Shown here: positions 53,500 through 64,000 of the stretch, piece after piece
How positions within the stretch are numbered: position 1 is the first letter of the stretch
How the letters are laid out: the number at the start of each line of letters is the position of its first letter
Assembly: GCA_963924555.1 (NCBI GenBank)
Contig: OZ004584.1
Coordinates: forward strand, 3,967,001-4,031,000
DNA length: 64,000 nt
Origin: Crambe crambe
Taxonomy: Eukaryota > Porifera > Demospongiae > Poecilosclerida > Crambeidae
Direction: 5' to 3'
Program-made: the position numbers and the translations under genes
Notes under the pieces: generated by a model
Database searches by the model: none
What the model was told of the DNA's origin: nothing
What the model saw: the letters and a program-made list of their open reading frames with translations, nothing else

Positions 53500-54140
53500 A
53501 TTATTGCAGCGAGCGAGCGAAGCGAGTGAGCTGACTCTCAGGTCATGACTCATTGAAATTTTAAATATATATATATATATCTAGGTCTACACTCCAAAAT
53601 GCCCCCGGCGTACGTACGTACGTACGTACGTACGTGTCGTGCAATAGTAGCGCCCCTGCGCGTGCATTTATGCGCATGCTCCAGTTGCAATTGCTTGATT
53701 GATTTCTACATCGCTTTGTATATAGCATGGTGGATAGTAGGGCTAGGCTTATCTAAGTGGATTGTAGGCACTAGACATATCCAAGTGCTTTGTGGTAAGT
53801 ACTTAGCTTTCTATGCATGCAGCCGCCTGCCACTTAGCTACATAACACAACAGCAAAGCAAGCTCAACATTTCTACAGCCTTTTGGGCAGCAGGCACAAG
53901 AGGCTTATCTAAGCGGCTTGTAGGCACTAGGCTTATCTAAGTGCTTTGAGGTAAGCATGTATGTAGCTGCCTGCCACCACTTACATGACTCTTAGCAATA
54001 TCAAGCACTGAAGCCTATCAGCTACTTTAATTGCTCACTGTCAAATGCTGCACATTGCTACAGATACTCAACAGCAAATGAAAATCGTTGAAGAATACTT
54101 GCTTGCTCGCTCGCTGTCAACTGAATGTTGAACATTGCCC
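53500..54140. other. Unique insertion in the U4/U5 junction
   Basis: It contains an AT run, (ACGT)n at about 53,610-53,635, and two related stretches with GGCTTATCTAAG and TAGGCACTAG (53,726-53,830 and 53,898-53,985), each ending in GCCGCCTGCCA-like or GCTGCCTGCCA. A 113-residue frame at 53,599-53,940 crosses the simple repeat and has no recognisable domain; I do not call it a gene. Confidence 0.5.
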
Positions 54141-54532
54141 TAGTACAAACACAATCGCCCACCAACAAATTGCCCTAGCAATAAAAAATCTCCTAGGTCG
54201 TTTCTGTCTTAATGATAGATAATATCTCCTAGGATATTTCTTCACTAGTTATTAGCTATATTTCTATGCTGTTTATAGGTGCATCAAAATCTCAAGCTTG
54301 TTAGCTATTCAGGAGCATGTTTTTTTTTCTAGTGTCTTGCTTAGCTAGAAAGTCAATATTTTTTGCAAGTGTACAGCGATGAAATATTTATAACTGATCT
54401 ATATTGACGTGAATGCATGATTGAGCTTTATATGGGAGATTATGTCGCTCGCGACAGGCCGCGACAGAATCTCAAACAGTGACGTGACACCGGAATCACT
54501 ACTAGAGTAGGTAAAGGGTTCCTTTAGTAAAG

Positions 54533-55914
<1,382 letters not shown>

Positions 55915-56269
55915 AAAATCTTTATCTAATAGCTACCTTGGTATATCTATTTTTTATCAGCTTCAACTGTGTCAACTTTATGAGTACGTAGACTTTCTTC
56001 TGACTGGTTTTTCACGACTGAACCATGAATTCAATATGTTCAGTATTGGCCATCAGGATAATGAACTGATCGTAGTGACACGAGCTCTTATTGTACATAA
56101 AGATTTTTTACATGGGATATTTGCATCCATGGCCATAAGCTTTCCCAGTATCTCTTCAACCACTTGTAATATTCCTTCCATTCTTGATTATGATGCTTTT
56201 TAAAGAACTTAAACTGTACTCACAAACAGTAGTGTATGTTGTGGACACCCTGACCAAATCTTTGTCGAA
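55915..56269. other. Left part of P-like element region
   Basis: No array sequence. A 105-residue + frame (55,886-56,203) starts in LARS2 intron sequence and shows no domain. A - strand frame reading KHHNQEWKEYYKWLKRYW is equally possible. I cannot say which, if either, was coding. Confidence 0.4.
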
Positions 56270-58352
56270 ATGGCTAAAGCACGTAAAGAGAAGTTCCTTT
56301 CTGTTGGAAAGAATGTTGTTGCTATTTCGGATACTAGGTTTTCTGTGACCTTCAATGATATTACATCATCTTGTACAGTTCGTCATGTGAACTGTGAACT
56401 GTTGACTATGGGTTCCCAACAATGTTGCAAGACTTGTTCCAAGTATAGGGGCAACTTATGGGCGATGTATTCCAATTTTTCAAAGCAAAAATCATGGAAT
56501 AGAAATGTTAACACTCGCTACTTGAGAACACCACAGAAAAGAAATAAACTGAGATCCCTGAAGAAAGATTTAGCTAATAAGAGACGGCAAGTACAGCAGT
56601 TGAAGGCAAAGCTCCAAGCAGATACAGAAGCACATGACAAACACAGTGAGGAGATAGCAAAGCTACCCATGCATGATTTCTGAAGAATTTTATGGGAGCA
56701 GCAGGTTTAATTTTTTCTGACATGCTTTAAAGGGGTTTTAACTATAGGTATCTACAATGAAAGCAAAGTCTAAGACAGCATTTCGCTGGCACCCTCTGTT
56801 TATTCGGTGGTGTCTTAACATCATGCTAACATCATCCCCACATGCTAACTTTGATGATAAGAGGCATATTCATCAAGATGCAGTTTCCATATGTTCAGTT
56901 TCCAACAAAAGGTATTTAACTGATACTATTATTATAACATACTATTTTTAAATTATAGATATATGTGGGCATGACCTGCATTCCATTTTATGGGAAGCTG
57001 TGCGTAGAGTTGAACAAATTTTGATTGCATATTGTTGCATTCATCAGTGATGGTGCCCAGCCCAACAGGAAATTTTATCGCGACCATCAGCATGCCTCTA
57101 CTGCATAAGAATGGGATCACATATGAGACTCCTAACCTGTTTCGCCCAGGTTCCTTCATTTACTTTATATCTGATGTGCCACATATGATCAAAACAACAA
57201 GGAATGCATGGTCCAACTCAAAAGAAACAGGACCTCGTCATCTCTGGGTATATTGATGTATGCATAATGATTGAATAATTATAATGTGCATTATTTATTA
57301 GGTTAATGGACTTGTATATGGTATTTTGTTGATATAGGTTCTTAGCAAATCAGTTGCAGATGCATTTTCAACTGTCAGGACCCTTGAACCGGAGAATGCA
57401 CTCAGGAAGGAAACTGTTGAGACGGAGAAGTTTTGTAGGATGTTTGACCGCTTCTTTGACTGTTTGAACACTCGTAATATTGACGAGGCCAAGTTCAAGA
57501 GGAAACCAGATCTTCGAGCCTATTTCAAACCTGATGACAGCAGACTGAAAGTGTGTATTTGGTGTGGGAGTGATCATTAAATAGAACTATACCTGAAGTT
57601 GTTGTTGTTGTTGTTGTTGTTTTTTTTTTGGGGGGGGGGAAGTGCCAAGTCATGCTCTCTGTATGGTCAATCATTAAATACCTCCCCTAGCCTAGTGTAT
57701 ACTTTTATGTATGTTATCTGGTATTTGTAAATTGTGACAGTACCTTTTCGCGCAAAACATTAAAAGCTGTTAAACACTTGTAAAGTTTACAAGCTACATA
57801 TAAAATGTACAAGAGATGTAAAATTCAATTAAGTATAACTCAGGAACAAAGTGGTGTATAAATTTGATTTAAAAGCCATGTAAATCTCCAGATTAAGAGC
57901 TTTAAAATGATACCAATAACTCAATTATGAATTTTTGCGCGAAAAGGTACCTTTTCCCAAGCACTGTCACAATTAGTGGCTTGAAGATGAATTCCTTCAG
58001 TATTTAAAAGACTGGGAGAATTCAGTAGCCCAGCAGTCTGGTTTCTCTAAAAGTGGACAGAATACAATGCTGCTTCCAGAAGAGATGCTCTATGGCTTGT
58101 GGATGACTGGTATGTGATACCTATTTATGGTGTTGACGTGTGTGCATGTTCTTATTTACTGCAGTGTATTCTTTCATTGACCTTGCTAAGTCTCTTCTTA
58201 CTCTCGATGGCTCACGGTTTCTTCTGAGTGAATGGTTTACTCAAGACCCTGTAGAAGCTTTTTTTGGGAAGCAGAGGGCACGGGGTGGAAGGAGTGATAA
58301 CCCAACAGCAAAACGTTTTATTGAGAATACTCAAGCTATCCGAGTGAGTTGA
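56270..58352 (+). pseudogene. P-superfamily-like transposase pseudogene
   Basis: Pieces in order: 56,270-56,700 with TVRHVNCELL-like TVRH...C..C...YR, a basic coiled-coil stretch, then a TGA followed by ILWEQQ; about 56,757-56,860 with RWHPLFIRWCL; about 57,035-57,250 with SDGAQPNRKFYRDHQ, then a frame change into YFISDVPHMIKTTRNAW; about 57,338-57,552 with VLSKSVADAFSTVR and FFDCLNTRNID; about 57,976-58,110 with FLQYLKDWENSVAQQSGFSK; and about 58,165-58,352 with LSEWFTQDPVEAFFGKQRAR then GGRSDNPTAKRF. SDVPHxIKTTRN and QDPxExFFGxQR..GG...NPT are known from P-element/THAP9-type transposases, in which these regions form the catalytic fold. No THAP zinc finger is seen. Stops and frame changes make it inactive. 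It converges on the - strand gene that ends at 58,547. Confidence 0.75.
57732..57972. mobile_element. MITE in a transposase intron
   Basis: The left end TTGTGACAGTACCTTTTCGC and the reversed right end share TTGTGACAGT and GGTACCTTTTCGCGCAAAA, the latter offset by about 15 bases. AATT flanks both ends but overlaps the palindrome, so the duplication is uncertain. About 240 bases, non-coding. Confidence 0.6.
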
Positions 58353-58546
58353 TCACTGGCATTGGGAGGAAGCAGCAGTGTGAAACGCAGTTTAGATTTC
58401 GATGTGGATAAACTTTGTGAAAAATTGCCAGGCTTTCTAAACCATAGCACTGTGCCTTTTTCCCCCAACCTTTTTCATATGCACATTATTATTTATAGTG
58501 TGCTGAGAACAATGTGAATGTTAATGTAAAAGTTCATTTTGACAGG

Positions 58547-60767
58547 TCAATAATTATTGTCTTCCATTGTTGTGAATAGATTTTCAAGTGTGATCTGATT
58601 TAAAAAAGTAGTGTCCTGATCATCAACTGGTGTGACATGACTTCTTGTGACCTGATCTGGTCTAAGAGTACAGCTGTGACTGTTGTGCTCTCGCTGTAAT
58701 TCTTTGCGTAGACTTCTTTTTCCCTGAGCCGAGTCTTTATTTTTCTTGTGGATTTCAAGCATTGTCCTACGGTAAGAATGACCACGTAACACAGTCCATT
58801 CCTGGATAATCATGTTCAACAATTTCTCAGACATGGTATCGGGTATATTGAAAGCAATCATTGACCAAATGTACTGAATATCTTCATCTTTAGCTACCCA
58901 AGCAGCAATTTCTGACACCGATTGTGTTTATCCAGCATAGCATTTCCAATGATTCTACTTCACAAAAAAACCAAAAAGTAAGATTAGAAACATGGGATCA
59001 TAGATATAAGAGGTCTTACGGGATTGGAAACGCCCAATGAACTGCACAACCGTGGCGCGTTGACAGATGCGCACGCGCATGCAGCATTAATTATATTAAT
59101 CGTTGTGAAAAGAGATCAATATTCACTCCTTTCAAGGCAGTTAAAGTGATATTCTGCCTCTACAGCTCACAGAATAGTACAAGTAAGCTAAGGGGAAGGT
59201 ATTGAAGAAGTGAAGAGTCAGAGAGTTGAAGTTGGAGAGTCTGAGGAAGGAAGTTATTAATTATTCATAACTTTTTTCCTTGTAATTATAACTAGGAGTA
59301 CCTATCATTGCTCATTATACATTAATTTTATGTGATTGATTTGAAAGAAAGGCCAGAATGACTTTTGGTATTAAAATTAGACATAAATTCATTATTATTA
59401 TAGCTAGATAATTTTGCCCCAAAGTTATCCGCCAGTTTCTGCTCAGTTCTCCCTCATCAACATTATTGCAATACTTCCAGCTTTTGGCTGTTGGGTTTTG
59501 ACACCATCCACCTCAAGAATTCGGCTCAGTCAGCTGTCCTGTGGACCCTATGGATATTAGGGGGGAAATATAGTAAGCTTGCCATCTCCATAGGATGATT
59601 ATTGTATAGAAAATGAATGCACCAATTCCATTTACTGTTCTATCCTTTCCCTGAAATAACTAATACAGTTTCAATATTGTTAATCTATTTCTTGGGAGAG
59701 GGATTACAGTTTTAACACCACTTGCAAATGCTAGAGACAATATATGTCAGCTAATACAAAAACCAACATTACTATTCCATGTAGCTAAAGTTTACATGCC
59801 TTTTGATCAGAAAATGGGCAACAGCAATTGATTCCATCAAGCGTGAGAGGGATTACAGTCCCATTAACCACTACAGTAGTATTTGTAGGAATAAACTTGA
59901 AAACCTGAGCTGAAATTTATTTCATACAGTAAATCTATGCCCTAGTGTATTATAGTATCATTGGCATAAGTCTTACCTCACGGATCTTGTCAGAACAGCA
60001 ACTTTGACAAAAGTGCTATGTCATTCAGCTGTCAACGCGCCTCGGTTGTTAGTTGCTAACGAGAGCACGTGATCCGTTTCCAATCCCGTAAACCTCTTAT
60101 ATCTATGATGGGATAGACCTCCACTGTCAGTTCTACTTAGCCAATCTTTAGTATATTCCTGTAAAGAATCAGTGCTACTACTGCATTCTGCTACTATGTC
60201 AGAATCATCTGTTATCATTCTTCTTAGGCAATCAATAAAACAATCGTACCCTGTAGCTTTTTCATATTTCTTTTTTAGTTTACGTACCACAAAGCCAGCT
60301 GCATAACGAATTGCATTCAGTTCTATCTTTCCTAATTGTCTATGCTCTGTTGTTGACTCATCTTGGCCTTGATGCATGTTTAACAATAATTTCAGGTATA
60401 CTTTTTCAATAAGAAGCTGCCAGATGAAAGGATTTGCCATTGAAGATGTAGGATTTATCTTCATGTCCTTTAAAATCTTAGGAAACTTATAGGCTCGAAA
60501 TTCTGAGAGCAAAGGCCTTGCTTTATGACAGTGAGTCTCAACAGAATGACATTTTTTGTTTCTTTGGACTATTTTCCATATAGAGTTTTCTATCATAGCA
60601 TAAGTTTGTCTCAGAAGATCTAGTTTCTCACCTTCAAGGCTGAGCAAATCATCAAGGGCTTTTCTGTTTATTTCATTTATTGGTGTGTCCACCCTAAATG
60701 CTCCCTGCAGTTCCTCCAGCGAGTTGATGCAGTCTGTTACAGTTGCAGCAGCCATTGCATAGTGCAT
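58547..60767 (-). pseudogene. Partner gene of P-like element, uncharacterised family, interrupted
   Basis: The 5' part (60,767 down to 60,108) has a plausible start at MHYAMAAATV and contains NAIRYAAGFVVRKLKKKYEK, then DWLSRTDSGGLSH. It is interrupted by a P-like MITE (58,999-60,107). Beyond it the frame resumes with VSNLTFWFFCEVE, shifts once, and continues as EIAAWVAKDEDIQYIWSM and RKELQREHN to a stop at 58,547. The order YxAGxVxRKL, then RGGL/SGGL-hVsn-fF-E, then WVxDED, then LRKEL is one I recall from uncharacterised cnidarian and sponge proteins; the function is unknown. Convergent placement beside the P-like transposase, and a P-like terminus just upstream at 60,861, suggest it is the second gene of the element. 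Confidence 0.6.
58999..60107. mobile_element. 1,109-bp P-like non-autonomous element, 7-bp duplication
   Basis: The ends read CATAGATATAAGAGG inward, then T(C)TTACGGGATTGGAAAC. ATGGGAT is repeated on both sides (58,992-58,998 and 60,108-60,114). Subterminal sequence also pairs (GGCGCGTTGACAG near 59,054 and 60,030). No coding sequence. Removing it and one duplication copy reconnects the host reading frame. Confidence 0.9.
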
Positions 60768-60827
60768 TCCTGTGGCTTCAGAAAAATAATTGGGCGAAAA
60801 GCGCGTACTGCAACGCGAAAATTTAAT

Positions 60828-60861
60828 GTTTCCTATCCATTCTCTGTATTTAGTATCTATG
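60828..60861. mobile_element. P-like terminus facing left (right end of the decayed element)
   Basis: Read in reverse it is CATAGATACTAAATACAGAG, then AATGGATAGGAAAC, matching the CATAG....GGATTGGAAAC pattern. It lies 66 bases downstream of the ZU5-Death stop codon. The matching left end was not found near 55,915, so this element is truncated or its left end has decayed. Confidence 0.6.
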
Positions 60862-60926
60862 CTCAAACACTAATCAAATTGATCAGAAATATAGCAGCTA
60901 GCAAACAAAAAAGAGTAATAAACTTA

Positions 60927-63900
60927 TTAATTTTGGTTCAGTTGTTCTTCCAGCGCTTCAGCGATTCTATCCCCTCCAATGATAGGTTCCCTCAATATTT
61001 TAAGCACAGATGACCAAGTGTAGGGCAATTTAGTTACTTGCTTTTCCCATATATCAAATACTTCAGAAAAACAACGAAGAGCATCTCTGCAGGAACGATT
61101 CCATTCAATGATGTCTAATGTTTCCTTTAGTATTCCAATCTGAATTCCAAATTGATACCATTTAGTTGGTATGTGCGCAGCAACTTTACTCATTAATTCA
61201 CTCAATTCTAAATTAGGATAATTTGTGGGTAGAGGAGCTTGAAGTTGATCTTGAGATACAACTTCTAAAAGAGGAGAATGTAGCTGATCTTGAGTTACAT
61301 CTAGAGGATGAAAGTTTATAAATCATAAGAGATCACACTAATTAAAACCACAGGTCATGTGATTGGTAACAAACTCTGGTTATACCAAAATGGTAGAGGT
61401 GTGACTGGCATAGAATAATGAAGTTGGCATGCGAAGCATTTTTTAAATCCACATATTTATATCCAGGCTCTGACTCTGATGAGGCTTTATTTGTTTGGTT
61501 TCAACAAGAAACAGAATATTTGGTAACGCATACTGCACATGTATGTAATTCATAAGAGGTCACACAAATTGAAACCACGGGCCATGGGATTGGAAACAAC
61601 CTGTACATCTGGGTTACACCAGAAATGGTATTTTTAGTACCTGTCTAGGTTCATTCCATTATGACAATTCTAGCCCCTTCAGCAACAGGAACTAGCTAAA
61701 GAAATGGTAATGGAGTGCTATAAGACACTCTTTCAAGAAGGAAAGGGACCATAAAAGAGCTGTAGGTAAACTCTCTACATACCTACTCGCAAATTGCAGA
61801 TTAAAAAAATAATACCTGCGCAGTGCAGTGGACACTTATTAGCTACTAGTTATGGAGTGGCATTGGTGTCAAAATCATTTTTTGATTGACATATACACAT
61901 TTGCGCTTTTTATGTACAAAGAAGCATTGTCAGCCAAATTTCCTCTGCAAATTTTGTTTGTGGTCAGCCATTCCATAACTAGTGACTCTTCTATATCACT
62001 TGTGGATTTTCATTTCTTGTTGGAATTCTGCCACAGCAACCAAAATGATAACACAGATGATCCATAGGGCAAAGTATTAAACCTACAGGCACACATGAAC
62101 TGTTTCCAATCCCATACCTATATCAGCATACTAAAACTATGGCATCTACTCCCAGACCAAAGCAGGGGTGGAGACAGCTACCAAGTGCTCAATTAGTGAA
62201 GTTAATGAGTGTAAATTCATCACGTATACTTCGCAGAAACAGTAAGGTTGCAGTGTCCCCCTTCCCCCCCAACTGCAAAGTAAGTATCTAAAACATGTAG
62301 AGAAGCAGTTACATTTTTTGTGTGTGTGTCAGTAACTACAAGCTACTTCTAAAGAAATAGCTGGCTAGAGAACATCTAGATCATAACATTATGCTGTGCT
62401 GTAGATCAAAAAGTTGCCTATCTGTAGCTATTCATAGCTACAAACTACAGCAGCTTTTAAAGAATGCTCTAAAGATTCTCTGCTGGGATCATAACTCAGA
62501 ACTGAATGTAGAAAAACAAGGCAAAACTGCATGCTCATTATCTGTATATTTTTTCCCCCTATGTCGGCTTACTTTGCTCACCCTATATGCTGAAGTTTTG
62601 ATTTTCCAGCTAGCTATATGCATTGCACTCAACTCCTTCCTTTGTGAGCTTACTTCATTTGTAAATTAGGAATGCTTTTTACATGCATTGTTCATACCTT
62701 TGGAATTTTCCAGTATGACTTGTGAACATAATCCATCCCTATCAGATCCTTTAAATTTGAAGGTTACGAGTCTTCTAGGACTAGACTGTTGACCAGATAC
62801 TGTAACAGTAAATCGAGGTGGGTACATATCTTGATTGCATTCCTCTATGAAATCTTTTTGAGAATTTCTTGAAAAATCATATTTAACATCCTTCTGTAAT
62901 ATCTACATATATTAACAAAATTTATATGCTTGAGCTTCCTCACATAGCTGCTCATACAAAGGATAAATCAATCATACCTGGTTATTACTGCAGCAAGAAA
63001 GTATCCAACCTCCAGTAGGATTGGTGTCATATTCAATTTCAATTGGAGACTTATCTGAAACGAATTTAAAGCTGCTAACCTTTATGACCTCTACCATCTG
63101 CATTCAGAAAGAACTAAGAATGATAACGATTGATACCTAGCTACTATATATAGCAGCTCTCTAAAAATATCTAGTGATCATTCTAAGCCAGATACATGCA
63201 GTATTAAGTAAGTGTGCATTAAGTAAGTGTACAGTTTCTTTCGAAATTTTGAAGCCAAGTTGAAGTAGCTATATATCGCTTGTAAATATTGTTTTTTTTG
63301 CATGATTGTTAAAAGTGAAACCATATCTATGTATTGATAGTTACATCACCTTTTTTCTTCTGTCATATAAATCTTTGATCAGCTGCATTGAAAGTTTCTA
63401 CATGTTAATGGTGATCATACTTAATTCATTATTATACTTACCTTAGTGCATGCAGGCAGATGATAAGTGATATAAAAGTATATTGGCCATTTATAAGTAC
63501 GCAGTTCGGGTATGACACGAATTAAACTGAATCTCATATCTAGAGTAGAATCTTCATAATTTTCTATGGCAGCAATACAAAGGTAACATAGGTGATCAGT
63601 TTTTAGTTTTCCATAATGACTATGATGATTAAATTCTTGTTTTTGCTTTCTGCTGATACTTTTAAAGCAATCCTCTCCATGAATTGCTTTCATAAAGCTA
63701 ATTTGGCTCAATAATGTAGATGTGTGATCACCTATATCCAGACAATGAGGGAGTATAATTTCAATTGGCTTGATAAATTTAAAAAACGGATCATCTTTAA
63801 TATGTAACTTAATAATTGGAGATATGAATCTGTAGCCTTCTGGAAAATTCAATGAGCTGGTCATCTTGACTTCATATTCAAGCTCTATCACTTGGCCTTT

Positions 63901-63990
63901 AGGAATAGCTCCTTCAGGTACCCTTATTGTAATATTTTGTGCATTATCATGATAAATACCACCCCCAGAATCAAGTCTTATTATTTTCAT
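60927..63990 (-). CDS. ZU5-Death domain protein, four exons (5' end may lie outside window)
   Basis: Exons: 63,442-63,990, 63,097-62,978, 62,902-62,698 and 61,300-60,927. All three introns are GT-AG with phases 0, 0 and 1, and the joined frame is open for about 415 residues. Residues 1-100 match a ZU5 domain (SGGGIYHDNAQNITIRVPEG, then a beta-rich stretch ending IKPIEIILPHC). Residues about 184-291 (EVIKVSSFKFVSDK, RFTVTVSGQQSS) are a beta-rich linker, possibly UPA-like. Residues about 324-415 form a Death domain (SELMSKVAAHIPTKWYQFGI, CFSEVFDIWEKQ, then ALEEQL). ZU5 with Death is known from UNC5, PIDD and ankyrins, which recruit Death-domain partners in receptor or apoptotic signalling; no membrane segment is seen here. 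TCA AAT GGG precedes the first ATG in frame, so more exon may lie beyond 64,000. Confidence 0.8.
61301..62697 (-). other. Third intron of the ZU5-Death gene with element remnants
   Basis: Two direct copies of a P-like end start at about 61,329 and 61,552 (CATAAGAG.TCACAC, AACCAC.GG, then TG.GATTGG.AAC). A right-facing GTTTCCAATCCCAT lies at about 62,101-62,115. An inverted CTAGTTATGGAGTGGCAT pairs 61,847-61,866 with 61,969-61,986. Frames on the + strand (61,418-61,552; 62,139-62,288; 62,391-62,669) lack recognisable domains. Confidence 0.5.
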
Positions 63991-64000
63991 CCCATTTGAG

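Larger units (their letters stand above)
53188..54532. repeat. Head-to-head junction U4/U5
   Basis: From left: T-rich tract, TAA microsatellite (53,285-53,315), the best GCGACA block (53,335-53,460), an insertion not seen in other units (about 53,500-54,140), arm sequence (54,160-54,430), a partial GCGACA block, and the LARS2 5' flank. Confidence 0.65.

Noticed and set aside
62391-62669. 92-residue + strand frame
   Set aside because: Lies in the ZU5-Death intron, has no recognisable domain, and shows a composition typical of AT-rich noncoding sequence.

Overview
The window looks like a repeat-rich stretch of an invertebrate metazoan genome. A demosponge such as Amphimedon queenslandica is my best guess. 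The reasons are short introns with GT-AG (and some GC-AG) borders, a ZU5-Death protein gene, P-superfamily-like transposase sequence of a kind I associate with sponges and cnidarians, and AT-rich spacers full of short inverted-repeat elements. There are no bacterial operons and no rRNA. The species call is inference; no search was run.

Positions 1 to about 55,914 form one array. A unit of roughly 10 kb carries three parts: (i) a repeat-rich 'arm', (ii) a broken ankyrin-repeat gene, and (iii), convergent with it, a broken multi-exon gene for mitochondrial leucyl-tRNA synthetase (LARS2-like). Units alternate in orientation. U0 has only its ankyrin end, at 1-245. U1 covers 3,335-13,771. An inverted arm at 17,633-19,445 marks a unit that has lost its genes. 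U2 covers 20,345-30,930, U3 (inverted) 33,010-43,105 and U4 44,113-53,187. U5 (inverted, 5' part of LARS2 only) covers 54,533-55,914. Arms meet arms around 3,275, 19,900 and 43,600. LARS2 5' ends face each other around 31,000-33,000 and 53,200-54,500. Several frame breaks in both cargo genes are shared by all copies that can be read, so the sequence was probably already dead when it was amplified.

The arms are built from recurring modules: a ~130-bp block with phased GCGACA/TGTCGC hexamers, SINE-like segments with pol III A and B boxes, and ends of P-like elements (CATAG... then GGATTGGAAAC about 25-37 bases in). Individual copies carry later insertions with clear terminal inverted repeats and target-site duplications. 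These include a 652-bp P-like element with a 7-bp duplication in U3, TA-flanked elements at 15,880-17,631 and 30,363-30,917, and a SINE with a 12-bp duplication in U4.

From 55,915 to 60,861 lies a decayed P-like element. It has a transposase pseudogene on the + strand, a convergent gene of an uncharacterised family on the - strand, and a recognisable P-like terminus at 60,861. A 1,109-bp P-like non-autonomous element (58,999-60,107, 7-bp duplication) has inserted in the - strand gene. From 60,927 to the right edge, on the - strand, is the only gene that looks intact: four exons whose phases join cleanly, with an N-terminal ZU5 domain and a C-terminal Death domain. It may begin outside the window.
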